Of a stretch of 64,000 nt of DNA, positions 16,530-24,667 are shown piece by piece. A program made the position numbers and the translations under genes. This stretch comes from Nocardia neocaledoniensis (GTDB lineage Bacteria > Actinomycetota > Actinomycetes > Mycobacteriales > Mycobacteriaceae). The notes under the pieces were generated by a model. That model was not told the DNA's origin and did not search any database. It saw nothing but the letters and a program-made list of their open reading frames with translations. The stretch lies in assembly GCF_003182135.1 (NCBI RefSeq), contig NZ_QGTL01000006.1, positions 1-64,000 on the forward strand. Direction: 5' to 3'. Every line of letters starts with the position of its first letter. Position 1 is the stretch's first letter.

Positions 16530-17660
16530 ATGACCGTGCGCACCGATGTCGGCACCGTGGCCGACCTGCACGCCTCAGCCACCAAACTCACCGGGCTCAC
16601 CGATTTCGGGGCCGACGACTACACCGAGGCGTTGCAGATCCTGCTCGACTCGTATCGGGAGGAGGCCGGGCTCACCGAGCTCGGTTCGAAGATGTCGCGC
16701 TTCTTCCTGCGCGGCACCCTCGTGGCCCGCGCGCTGAGCGAGGCCGCGTGGGCGGCCAATCCGGGCTATGTCGACACTCCGGTCACCCGGCCGATCTTCG
16801 TCACCGGGCTGCCGAGGACCGGCACCACGGCGCTGCATCGCCTGCTGGCCGCCGATCCGGGCAATCAGGGCTTGGAGATGTGGCTGACCGATTTCCCGCA
16901 GCCCCGTCCGCCGCGCGATTCGTGGGCCGAGAACCCGGCGTATCAGCAGATCGATGCGGGGTTGCGGCAGCACCAGGTGCAGAATCCGGAGTTCATGGGG
17001 CTGCACTACATGAGCGCGGCCGATGTGGAGGAGTGCTGGCAGCTGCTGCGCCAGTCGGGGATGTCGCACTCGTATGAATGCCTGGCCTATGTGCCGGGGT
17101 ATTCGCAGTGGCTGTCCCAACAGGACTGGACCCCCGCCTACGCGCGGCACCGCCGTAATCTGCAGCTGATCGGCATGAACGACGACCGCCGGTGGGTGCT
17201 CAAGAACCCGAGCCATCTGTTCTGCCTGGATGCCCTGCTCGCGGTCTACCCGGACGCGGTGGTGATCCAGACCCATCGCGATCCCGCCACGATCATCCCG
17301 TCGGTGTGCAGTCTCAACGAGCACGCCACCCGCGGCTGGTCGACCGTGTTCACCGGCGAGACCATCGGCCGCACCCAGCTCGACCTGTGGGCGCGGGGTC
17401 TCTCGGAGTTCACCGCGGCGCGGGCGCGTCATCCCGAGGCGACGTTCCTCGACATCGAGTTCGACGACCTGCGCGCCGATCCGTTCGCCGTCGTGGCCGG
17501 GATCTACGACCGTATCGGGGCCGAGTTCACCGAGCAGGCGCGCGCCGCCATCGCGGCCCTCGACTCCGAGAGCCGCACGGGCGATCGCAAACCCACGCAC
17601 CGGTATTCGCTGGCCGACTACGGATTGACCGAGGAGATGGTCGCCGAACGCTTCGCCTGA
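16530..17660 (+). CDS. PAPS-dependent sulfotransferase
   Basis: A 376-residue sulfotransferase of the Sulfotransf_3 type. The 5'-phosphosulfate-binding loop is GLPRTGTTALHRLL (about residues 92-105), the 3'-phosphate contact region is KNPSHLFCLDALL ... QTHRDPATIIPSVCSL (about residues 226-262), and a conserved C-terminal arginine/lysine tail follows. AGGAGCT precedes the ATG by six bases. It is the last gene of the cysD operon: upstream genes make PAPS and this one can transfer the sulfuryl group to a hydroxyl or amine acceptor. Rv3529c of M. tuberculosis is, as I recall, a similar orphan. The acceptor is unknown; a steroid-like or lipid alcohol is a guess. Confidence 0.88.
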   Translation: MTVRTDVGTVADLHASATKLTGLTDFGADDYTEALQILLDSYREEAGLTELGSKMSRFFLRGTLVARALSEAAWAANPGYVDTPVTRPIFVTGLPRTGTTALHRLLAADPGNQGLEMWLTDFPQPRPPRDSWAENPAYQQIDAGLRQHQVQNPEFMGLHYMSAADVEECWQLLRQSGMSHSYECLAYVPGYSQWLSQQDWTPAYARHRRNLQLIGMNDDRRWVLKNPSHLFCLDALLAVYPDAVVIQTHRDPATIIPSVCSLNEHATRGWSTVFTGETIGRTQLDLWARGLSEFTAARARHPEATFLDIEFDDLRADPFAVVAGIYDRIGAEFTEQARAAIAALDSESRTGDRKPTHRYSLADYGLTEEMVAERFA

Positions 17661-17667
17661 GTGGTGT

Positions 17668-17698
17668 CGATCGGTCCGGCCCGGCGCCGGGCCGATCG
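17668..17698 (+). terminator. Hairpin after the cysD-sulfotransferase operon
   Basis: A GC-rich dyad centred on GGCCCGGCGCCGGGCC with flanking GATCG arms lies eight bases after the sulfotransferase stop and just before the end of the converging MOSC remnant. No U-tract follows, as is usual in actinobacteria. It could end transcription from both sides. Confidence 0.55.
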
Positions 17699-17706
17699 TC
17701 CCTCGG

Positions 17707-18010
17707 CTAGACCCGTTCGAGCGGGCGGTGCGGACCCTCGGGCGGCTCGACGGTGATGGCGTCGTCCGGCCGCACCGGGCCACCCGCCACGACGACGCCC
17801 ATGATCCCGGCCTTGCGGATCACCCGGCCTTCTTCGTCGCGGTAGGCCACCTGGCGCAGCAGGCCCGCCCGGAACATGTCGATCTGCAGGCACGGGTTGC
17901 GCAGCCCCGTCACCTCGACCACGGCCTCCGGGCCGATCCGCAGGAGTGTTCCGGCCGAGAGCCCCAGCAGGTCCAGTCCGGCGGTCGTGATGTTCTCGCC
18001 GAGTCGAAAA
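17707..18010 (-). pseudogene. MOSC-domain protein, 5'-truncated remnant
   Basis: About 100 codons match the C-terminal two-thirds of a MOSC domain. GENITTAGLDLLGLSAGTLLRIG leads in, followed by VEVTGLRNPCLQID (with the conserved cysteine), the RKAGIMGVVV block and a natural C-terminus ending in PHRPLERV. Complete relatives of about 180-190 residues have some 80 residues before GENITT; here that region is absent, and upstream in-frame sequence runs into unrelated DNA and the neighbouring TerD-fusion gene. No start codon with a ribosome site is visible. The remnant probably arose by deletion between it and the exonuclease-TerD gene. A working short protein is unlikely. Confidence 0.75.
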
Positions 18011-18100
18011 CCACCGCAGGCCCAGCGTAGTACGCGACCTGCTCGGTAGCCGACGGCTCCGTCAGTAACCCGCGTTGTCGACGAGGATGTCGCGCGGGTA

Positions 18101-19795
18101 CTAGTCGACCTCGACGCCGTATCGGCAAGCCAGCTCGGCCAGACCGTCCTCGTAGCCCTGGCCCACGGCGCGGATCCGCCAGATGTCGCCGCGCAGATAC
18201 AGTTCGGCGAGCACGAGGGTCCGTTCGACGGTGGCGGCGTCGAGCGTCGAACGGATCGCGGTGCTCGATTCGAGTCCGGGGGCGATGTCGAGTTCGATCG
18301 CGCCGACGTCGCCGAACGTGACGTCGGTGGCATCGAGCGCGGCGGCGAAGACGACGCGGGTGCAGTGTTCGGGAAGATCGTCGAGGGTCACCGCGATGGA
18401 CTGCTCGGTCGGGCCCTCCACCGTCAGCTCGGCTCCCGCGGTTTCGGGCTGGTTGTAGAACACGAAATCCTCTGAGCCACCGACCTTCTCGGAGGCGTCT
18501 ACCAGGAAAGCCACCAGGTCGACCTCTGCGGCGCCGAGCTGGTTCCAGGTGGCCCGGACGGTCCAGGTGTCCGCTTCGACCGGGAGGTCGATCACATGGC
18601 CGCGGGCCAGCGCCACAGGCTCGGGCACCTGGGATTCCGTCACCGTTTCGGGCGGCTCCGCCGCGGGCTGGGCCTGGGACGGCTCGAGCAGCTCGATCCC
18701 GTGGCAGGGCAGTCCCAGTGCGGTCGCGCGGCCGACTCGGCGATCGGTATTCGCTCCGGCCAGCAGGATCAGGTCGGTGACCGTGGCGGAGAAATTCACG
18801 GCGACCGAACCGCCGAGTTCGACGATCCGTGCCCGCACGACCGTCGCCTCGGCATGGGCACCGCCCAGCACCAGCACCCGCTTCCCGGACAGGGGTCCGG
18901 TGGCAGGCAGACGTCGACTCGCCGCCGAGGCCCCGGTGCGCGCCGCCGACTTCGGTTGCCCCGGCTCGACCCGGGTGAGCAGCTCCATGAACCGCGTCTC
19001 GGTGACGGTCGGCGTCGCGAGCTCGCGCGCTTTGCGCGCCTTGGTGGTGGCACAGTCGGGGGCATTCGTCACCAGGATGCTGGTGCGACCGCTCACCCCA
19101 CCGGTGACTTCGAGCCCTGCGGCCTCCGCAAGGTCGACCAGCTCGACGCGCTCGATCCGGGTCTCCCCCGTGAACGCGACCTTCATGCCCTGCCGCAGTG
19201 GCGCTCCCGGCTGCCTGCGGCCCGGATAGGCGAAGGGACACGGCGGTTTCGGGCCGCGCCGTTCGCGCGGCCAGTCTGTCCGCGGCAGGCGGTGCGCGCC
19301 CGGAACGCAGTCGAGCAGCGGCGGCGCGATGCCCAGCCGTGCGGCGTCGGCGACCAGTGCCCGCAGCACATGGGCCAGCACCCGGGTGTCGTCGAGGGCG
19401 TCGTGCGCCTTGACCTGTGGCACCCCGTAGTACGTCGCCAAGGTCGCGAGGGTGTAGTCGGGCGTCGGCAGTCCGATGCGTCGGGCCAGCGCCAGCGTGC
19501 ACAGCCGCCGCTGGACCGGCAGTGTCCCGCCGGCCCGGTCGAATTCGCCGGCCAGGAAGCCGAAGTCGAAGACCGCGTTGTGCGCCACCAGCACCCGGCC
19601 GGTGAGCAACGCCGTCAGTCGCGGCTGGACCTGCTCGAATGGCGGCGCTCCCCGCAGGATGTCCATCGTCAGGGCGGCCACGGACAGGACCCGGTGCCGA
19701 TTCGGCTGCAGTCCGGATGTTTCCACGTCGACCACGACGAAGTCACCGAATCCGGCACGCTGCGGTCGATTGTCGACCAGTGTGAACCCCTGCAT
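18101..19795 (-). CDS. DEDDh exonuclease-BRCT-TerD fusion protein
   Basis: About 564 residues in three or four parts. Residues 1-175 form a DnaQ-like 3'-5' exonuclease: ExoI VVVDVETSGL, ExoII VAHNAVFDFGFL, ExoIII AHDALDDTRVL, giving a complete DEDDh set. Residues about 200-270 are a BRCT domain (GMKVAFTGETRIERVEL ... TSILVTNAPD), and a second BRCT-like segment begins at SGKRVLVLGGAHAEA. The C-terminal 190 residues are a TerD domain (VDLVAFLVDASEKVGGSEDFVFYNQP, ending YEDGLAELACRYGVEVD). Such fusions belong to the Ter stress networks described by comparative genomics. The ATG beginning MQGFTLVD is chosen; an in-frame GTG lies 26 codons upstream at 19873. The role is probably DNA processing under stress; substrate unknown. 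Confidence 0.85.
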   Translation of the reverse strand: MQGFTLVDNRPQRAGFGDFVVVDVETSGLQPNRHRVLSVAALTMDILRGAPPFEQVQPRLTALLTGRVLVAHNAVFDFGFLAGEFDRAGGTLPVQRRLCTLALARRIGLPTPDYTLATLATYYGVPQVKAHDALDDTRVLAHVLRALVADAARLGIAPPLLDCVPGAHRLPRTDWPRERRGPKPPCPFAYPGRRQPGAPLRQGMKVAFTGETRIERVELVDLAEAAGLEVTGGVSGRTSILVTNAPDCATTKARKARELATPTVTETRFMELLTRVEPGQPKSAARTGASAASRRLPATGPLSGKRVLVLGGAHAEATVVRARIVELGGSVAVNFSATVTDLILLAGANTDRRVGRATALGLPCHGIELLEPSQAQPAAEPPETVTESQVPEPVALARGHVIDLPVEADTWTVRATWNQLGAAEVDLVAFLVDASEKVGGSEDFVFYNQPETAGAELTVEGPTEQSIAVTLDDLPEHCTRVVFAAALDATDVTFGDVGAIELDIAPGLESSTAIRSTLDAATVERTLVLAELYLRGDIWRIRAVGQGYEDGLAELACRYGVEVD

Positions 19796-19903
19796 GAGGA
19801 ACGCATCGTAGCCGGAACCCGAAGCGTTCCAGATCACTTCGAGATTCGGAACGCGTGCTGGGCTGCACTGCACTTCGGGCGCGTCGAACGCCGACAGTTG
19901 CGC

Positions 19904-20527
19904 TCAGTCCGGGCCGGAGGCGCTCTCGAGCGCGAGCGCTGTTGTGGCGGGGTGCCATTCGCCGTCCGGGTAGGTGACGTAGAGCGGGCCGAGATTGCAC
20001 GGGCTCAGGCAGCCGGTGGTGGTGATCAGCGCGTCCGGGTGGTCGCGGCGCAGGGTGCGGTGCAGTTCGGCGGCGCCGTAGACAGTGCAGCGCGGGCCGC
20101 GGCAGACCAGGATGTGCTCGGTGTGCTCGGGGATCTCGGACCAGGCCGGGCTGCGGAAAGCGCGCGGGCTCGCGGTGACCGGGGTGCCGTCGTCGTGGAG
20201 GCGGGCGCGGATCAGGTCCGCGAATTCCGTGGTGGAGTCGAGGCCTTCGGTGACGCGGATGTCGAGGTCGGCGGTGCGGGTGTCGCGCCAGTTGGCGACG
20301 GCGCGGGCGATCCAGGTCTCCAGGTAGCGGTCGCGGGGGACGGCCAGCGGGATCAGGGTGATCGGGAGGTCGTCCGCCGCGGCGGCGTCGAGGGCGTCGT
20401 GGATGGTGGGCTCGCCCTGGTCGAGCAGGGCGTAGCCGATGCCGCAGGTCTCGGCGAGCGCCGCGACGGCGGGCAGGTCGACGCCCGAGGTGGTGGGACG
20501 GGCGACGAGGACGTGGCGGCGGGTCAT
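19904..20527 (-). CDS. CbiX-like/[2Fe-2S] thioredoxin-fold ferredoxin protein
   Basis: A 207-residue protein. The N-terminal half (LVARPTTSGVDLPAVAALAE ... ITLIPLAVPRDRYLETWIARAVANWRDT) resembles half of a CbiX/CbiK-type chelatase fold. The C-terminal 80 residues are a thioredoxin-like [2Fe-2S] ferredoxin with four cysteines: CRGPRC (about residues 142-147) and TTGCLSPCN (about 171-179). The ATG overlaps the ATPase gene's stop by four bases, placing it last in the riboswitch-controlled importer operon. This argues for a role in cobalt or corrin metabolism, for example redox handling or metal insertion after uptake. The function is inferred; I know no characterised relative. Confidence 0.8.
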   Translation of the reverse strand: MTRRHVLVARPTTSGVDLPAVAALAETCGIGYALLDQGEPTIHDALDAAAADDLPITLIPLAVPRDRYLETWIARAVANWRDTRTADLDIRVTEGLDSTTEFADLIRARLHDDGTPVTASPRAFRSPAWSEIPEHTEHILVCRGPRCTVYGAAELHRTLRRDHPDALITTTGCLSPCNLGPLYVTYPDGEWHPATTALALESASGPD

Positions 20528-21312
20528 GCGGCGCGCACCACGCGGGCGGCCGGTACGACCAGGGGCGTGCCGGTCATCGGGTCCTCGATGACGGCGCAGG
20601 TGACGCCGAAGACGTCGGCGACCAGGTCGGGGCGCACGATCTCGGTCGGCGAGCCCTGGGCGACCACCCGGCCGTCCTGCACGGCGACCAGGTGGTCGGC
20701 GTAGCGGGCCGCCAGGTTCAGGTCGTGCAGGACGGCGATGATGGTGCGCGGCAACAGGTTCCGCAGCACGTCGAGGATGTCGAGCTGATGTGCCAGGTCG
20801 AGGAAGGTGGTCGGTTCGTCCAGCAGCATCACCTCCGGTTCCTGCGCGATCGCCAGGGCGAGCCAGACCCGCTGCTTCTGCCCGCCGGAGAGCTGGTCGA
20901 CGGTGCGGTCGACGAGGTCGAGCGTGTCGGTCAGTGTCAGCGCGGTACGGACCGCGGCCTCGTCGGCGGCCGACCACTGCCGGAACCAGCGCTGATGCGG
21001 GTGGCGACCGCGCCCGACGAGTTCACCGACGGTGATGCCGTCGGGCGCGACGGGCTGCTGGGGCAGCATCCCGAGGCGCCGCGCCACCGTCCGCGCGGGG
21101 CTCGTCGTGAGGTCGGCGCCGTCGAGCAGGATCGCGCCGGCACTCGGCGGGATCAGCCGGGCCAGCCCGCGCAGCAACGTCGACTTGCCGCAGCCGTTGC
21201 GGCCGACGATGACGGTGAGCGCGCCGGCGGGAAAGTCGATGGTGGCGTCGGTGACGATCGCGGTGTCGCCGTAGGCGAGGGCGAGGTTGTCGGTGGTGAG
21301 ATGGGCGGTCAT
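20524..21312 (-). CDS. ABC transporter ATP-binding protein (FepC/BtuD type)
   Basis: A 262-residue ATPase with Walker A GRNGCGKST (about residues 38-46), Q-loop at GMLPQQP, signature LSGGQKQR (about 142), Walker B EVMLLDEPT and the switch histidine in VLHDLNLAARYADH. Family members energise uptake of iron-siderophore or cobalamin across the membrane with FecCD-type permeases. Overlapping stops and starts link it to the permease upstream and the ferredoxin gene downstream. Because the operon leader is a cobalamin riboswitch, a corrinoid or cobalt-complex substrate is more likely than a siderophore. Confidence 0.92.
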   Translation of the reverse strand: MTAHLTTDNLALAYGDTAIVTDATIDFPAGALTVIVGRNGCGKSTLLRGLARLIPPSAGAILLDGADLTTSPARTVARRLGMLPQQPVAPDGITVGELVGRGRHPHQRWFRQWSAADEAAVRTALTLTDTLDLVDRTVDQLSGGQKQRVWLALAIAQEPEVMLLDEPTTFLDLAHQLDILDVLRNLLPRTIIAVLHDLNLAARYADHLVAVQDGRVVAQGSPTEIVRPDLVADVFGVTCAVIEDPMTGTPLVVPAARVVRAA

Positions 21313-22376
21313 CCAGCGTGTCCGATCCGGGTTGCGCGGGCGAGGAGATACAGCAGAACGGGAGCGCCGAGCAGGGCGGTGACCACGCCGACGGGCAGCT
21401 CCGCGGGAAACAGGCGCCGCGCGGCCAGGTCGGCGGCGACCACCAGCAGAGCGCCCGTCGCGGCGGCGGGGGCGAGTCCGGCCCCGCGTTCGGCGAGCAG
21501 CCGTCGCACGATCTGCGGGGCCACCAGCGCGATGAACGCGATGGGTCCGGCCGCCGCAGTGGCCAGGGCGGCGGCCACCGCCGCGAGGGCGACCAGGGTG
21601 GTGCGGTGCGGACCGCGGCGTCCCGCCAGGGAATTGGCGAGCTCGTCGCCCAGTTCGAGCAGTGGCAGGGAGCGGGCGAGGACCAGCAGCGCCGGCACGA
21701 CGGCGACCAGCGCGGCGACGGCGAACCCCACCTGCGTCCAGTCCCGGTTGGCGAGGCTGCCGGTGAGCCACAGTGCGGCCGCGTGCGCCTGGTAGACATT
21801 CGCCGTCGTCAGCACGTAGGAGGTGGCCGCGGTGAGCATCGCGGTCACCCCGATGCCGACGAGGACGAGGCGGTACCCGTCGAGACCGTTCTTGCTCGCC
21901 ACCACGACGATCAAAGCCATGGCCACGGCGGCTCCGGCCATGGCGCCGCCGACCAGTGCCACTCCCGCGCCGCCCAGCAGCACACTCACCACCAGCGCAC
22001 CCAGGGAGGCGCCGGCGTTGATGCCGATGATCTCCGGACTCACCAGTGGATTGGTGGCGATCCGCTGCAGGATCGCGCCGGCGAGGGCGAACGCGGCGCC
22101 CACGCCCAACCCGGTGAGGGCCCGGGGCAGCCGGTCGGCGACGACCACGTCGTACTCGATGCGCGTGCCACCGCCTGCGAGCACGCGCAGCACGTCATCG
22201 ATCGAGAGCGGATAGTGGCCGACGGTGAGCGAGTAGGCCGCCACGGCCACCGCGGCGGCGGCGAGCAGCACCGTCAGCAGCAGCGATCGCCGCTGCACCC
22301 GGAACACGACACGGCCACCCGGCGCGTGGATCAGCAGGGTGCCGCGGGGCAGCACCCGCGGTTCGAGTCCGGTCAC
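21309..22376 (-). CDS. ABC transporter permease (FecCD/BtuC type), second copy
   Basis: A 355-residue membrane protein with about nine to ten TM helices. It carries the FecCD signatures RLPRALTGLGVGAAFALAGAILQRIATNPLVSPEIIGINAGA (about residues 85-125) and a C-terminal GPIAFIALVAPQIVRRL segment that contacts the ATPase. The GTG start sits in a GTGA overlap with the stop of the other permease. Together the two permeases probably form the heterodimeric channel of the importer. Confidence 0.92.
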   Translation of the reverse strand: MTGLEPRVLPRGTLLIHAPGGRVVFRVQRRSLLLTVLLAAAAVAVAAYSLTVGHYPLSIDDVLRVLAGGGTRIEYDVVVADRLPRALTGLGVGAAFALAGAILQRIATNPLVSPEIIGINAGASLGALVVSVLLGGAGVALVGGAMAGAAVAMALIVVVASKNGLDGYRLVLVGIGVTAMLTAATSYVLTTANVYQAHAAALWLTGSLANRDWTQVGFAVAALVAVVPALLVLARSLPLLELGDELANSLAGRRGPHRTTLVALAAVAAALATAAAGPIAFIALVAPQIVRRLLAERGAGLAPAAATGALLVVAADLAARRLFPAELPVGVVTALLGAPVLLYLLARATRIGHAG

Positions 22377-23371
22377 AGCGTGGCCACCCTCCGGTTGCGC
22401 ACCAGGTAGAGGAAGAACGGCGCGCCCGCGAACGCGGTGACGATGCCGACCTGGATCTCCATCGGCCGGGCGATCACGCGGCCCAGGATGTCGGCGAGCA
22501 GCAGCAGGGTCGGCCCGAATACCGCCGACCACACCAGCAACCACCGGTAGTCCTGGCCCGCGCAGAAGCGCGCGAGGTGTGGAACCACCAGGCCGAGGAA
22601 CGCGAGGGGTCCGGCGATCGCGACCGCACCGCCCGCGAGCAGGACGACGCTCAGCGCGCCGACAGCACGCACCGCGCCCAGTCTCGTTCCGAGCGTGCGC
22701 GCCATGTCGTCGCCCATGGCGATCGCGTTCAGCGACCGCGCCACCGAGAAGGCCAGTACCGCGCCCAGCACGATGAACGGGGCTACGCCCCAGACGGATT
22801 CGGTGTCGGCCCGGGCCAGCGAGCCGACCACCCAGAAACGGAAGTTCTCGAAGGTCGTGCGGTCCAGCAGCGTGATGGCGGTGGTGATCGCGCCGCACAG
22901 CGCGGCGAACGCCGCGCCGGCCAGCGCCAGCTTCACCGGTGTCGCGCCACCGAAACCCAGCGAACCCAGCGTGTACACGAAGACCGCGGCGACCGCGGCG
23001 CCGAGGAAGGCGAACCAGACGTAGCCGGACGCCGAGGCCACACCCAGCCCACCCATGGCCAGCACGATGGCCAGCGAGGCGCCGGCGTTGATGCCGAGCA
23101 GTCCGGGACCGGCGAGCGGATTGCGGGTGAGCCCCTGCATGATCGCGCCGGCCAGCGCGAACGCCAGCCCGGCCAGGACACCGGCGAGGGTACGCGGCAG
23201 CCGGATGTAGCGCACGATCCGGTCGGTGTCGGAGCCGGTGAAATCGGTGAACGCCGCGATCGCCTGGTCCGGGGACAGGGCGTGCGCGCCGATCAGGATC
23301 GAGGCGGCACCGACGACGGCCAGCGCGGCACCGGCCACGAGCAGGCCGGTGCCGCGAACGGCGGGCGTCAC
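22373..23371 (-). CDS. ABC transporter permease (FecCD/BtuC type), first copy
   Basis: A 332-residue, roughly ten-TM permease with RLPRTLAGVLAGLAFALAGAIMQGLTRNPLAGPGLLGINAGA (about residues 58-98) and GPLAFLGLVVPHLARF near residue 250, both standard for FecCD/BtuC permeases. The GTG start overlaps the binding-protein stop (GTGA). It pairs with the following permease and the ATPase; the riboswitch upstream indicates B12-dependent expression. Confidence 0.92.
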   Translation of the reverse strand: MTPAVRGTGLLVAGAALAVVGAASILIGAHALSPDQAIAAFTDFTGSDTDRIVRYIRLPRTLAGVLAGLAFALAGAIMQGLTRNPLAGPGLLGINAGASLAIVLAMGGLGVASASGYVWFAFLGAAVAAVFVYTLGSLGFGGATPVKLALAGAAFAALCGAITTAITLLDRTTFENFRFWVVGSLARADTESVWGVAPFIVLGAVLAFSVARSLNAIAMGDDMARTLGTRLGAVRAVGALSVVLLAGGAVAIAGPLAFLGLVVPHLARFCAGQDYRWLLVWSAVFGPTLLLLADILGRVIARPMEIQVGIVTAFAGAPFFLYLVRNRRVATL

Positions 23372-24405
23372 CGTCCGAACAGGTCGGGATGGATCAGCGC
23401 GGCGACCAGTTCGGTCGCGTGCGCGATCCGGACACCGGCGGCCCGGTCGGCGAACAGGAACGGGTGCACCGCGCCCGATCGCACGGCGGTCAGGTTCGCG
23501 AACGCCGGGTTCCCGACCAGCTTGTCGACCTGGGGCCGCGCGTCGTCGCGGGTGTAGCTCGCCTTGCAGCACTGGCTGGTCAGGATGATGTCGGGATCGC
23601 GGGCGATGAGTTCCTCGGCGCCGATGGCCACATTGCGGCGCGCGGTGAGGTCGGTGAAGGCGTTGGTCCCACCCGCCGCCTCGATGATCTGGGTGATGAA
23701 GTCGAGGCCGCCCGCCACCTGGTAGGTCCCGTCGTCCTTGGGCGTGACGACCGCGACCCGGGGCCGTGGCGCGGCGCCCACCTTCGCGCGCACCGTGTCG
23801 ATCCGCGTACTCAGCTGGGCGACCACGTCGTCGGCCCGGTCGGCCACCCCCCAGAGGGCGCCGAGGTCGCGCAGGTCCGCGTAGACGTTTTCGAAGCGCA
23901 CGGTCTTCGGGTCGATCGCCTCGTCGGCCAGGCCGTCGGCGCTCGGGCACAGCGGGCTCAGTACCCACGTCCGAATGCCCAGCTCCCCCAATCCCGCTCG
24001 GGTGCCGACGCTCTGCTGGGCCGACTTCGCGAAGACCCCGTTGAACCCGGACAGCACGAAGTCCGGGTTCTCCGCGAGCAGTTCGTCGCGGCTCGGCAGC
24101 TTCTCGGCATAGGGCGACTTCGCCTGCGCCTCCCGGTATTCCGGCAGCACCGCCGCATCGAGGAAGGCTGTGCCGACGAGCCGGTCGGTGACGCCGAGCG
24201 CGTGCGCGATCTCGATGGCGGGCTGGTAGGCGGCGTAGATCCGCTGCGGTGGCTCGGGCACGCTCACCGCGAGCCCGCAGTTGGCGCGCGTGACGGCGTT
24301 CGCGCCGTGCGCTTCGGGAACGGGTGGCGCCGCGCACCCGGTGACGACGATCGCGCAGGCGATCAGCGCGGCGCCGCGTAGGCGCGCGAAAACAGACGGA
24401 GTCAA
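23368..24405 (-). CDS. Periplasmic-binding lipoprotein of the B12-controlled ABC importer
   Basis: A 345-residue substrate-binding protein. The N-terminus is a lipoprotein signal peptide ending in the lipobox VVTGC, so it is anchored by lipid on the outer face of the membrane. The mature part has the two-lobed BtuF/FepB fold (PPQRIYAAYQPAIEIAHALGVTDRLVGTAF; IGAEELIARDPDIILTS). The TTG at 24405 is chosen because it gives a proper signal peptide and has GGAAGG just ahead; longer in-frame starts would translate the riboswitch. Cofactor-type ligand is inferred from the cobalamin riboswitch; the Cys pair in TSQCCKASY is unusual for the family. Confidence 0.88.
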   Translation of the reverse strand: MTPSVFARLRGAALIACAIVVTGCAAPPVPEAHGANAVTRANCGLAVSVPEPPQRIYAAYQPAIEIAHALGVTDRLVGTAFLDAAVLPEYREAQAKSPYAEKLPSRDELLAENPDFVLSGFNGVFAKSAQQSVGTRAGLGELGIRTWVLSPLCPSADGLADEAIDPKTVRFENVYADLRDLGALWGVADRADDVVAQLSTRIDTVRAKVGAAPRPRVAVVTPKDDGTYQVAGGLDFITQIIEAAGGTNAFTDLTARRNVAIGAEELIARDPDIILTSQCCKASYTRDDARPQVDKLVGNPAFANLTAVRSGAVHPFLFADRAAGVRIAHATELVAALIHPDLFGR

Positions 24406-24447
24406 GGTGCCGGCCTTCCAGGTCCTCGTGGAATGGGTACTACGTGG

Positions 24448-24615
24448 CCGTGGCCGGTCTCCTGGCTGACGGGATTGGCGCGGCGGATCCACCTTCCCAG
24501 GGCACACGTGCCCCAGTGGCTCCGGACGGCGGTCTGCCGTCCGGAACGATCCGCCGCTCCCGATCACAGTGGCGAGGGCCGCACCGGTTTCCCACCGATT
24601 TCCCGAACACCACGG
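24448..24615 (-). promoter_or_regulatory. Cobalamin (B12) riboswitch
   Basis: Read on the minus strand, this leader has the ordered marks of the AdoCbl riboswitch. P1 pairs CCGTGG (24610-24615) with CCACGG (24448-24453). Next come GGGAAATCGGTGGGAAACC and GCGGCCCTCGCCACTGTGA. The B12-box region around GCCACTG/GGGAAGG follows, then CCCGTCAGCCAGGAGACCGGCC. It ends 42 nt before the TTG start of the binding-protein gene, so sequestration of the ribosome site or attenuation is plausible. It implies repression of the ABC importer and ferredoxin genes when cobalamin is plentiful. Confidence 0.93.
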
Positions 24616-24667
24616 CTGGCCGGACTGTACCAAGATCAGCCGCCGCGGTGTGCGCCCGCCCTCTGGC

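Noticed and set aside
18596..20704. A 702-codon plus-strand frame opposite the TerD fusion and ferredoxin genes
   Set aside because: Low-complexity Arg/Gly/Asp content and no start signal; the minus strand holds clear domain structure throughout.
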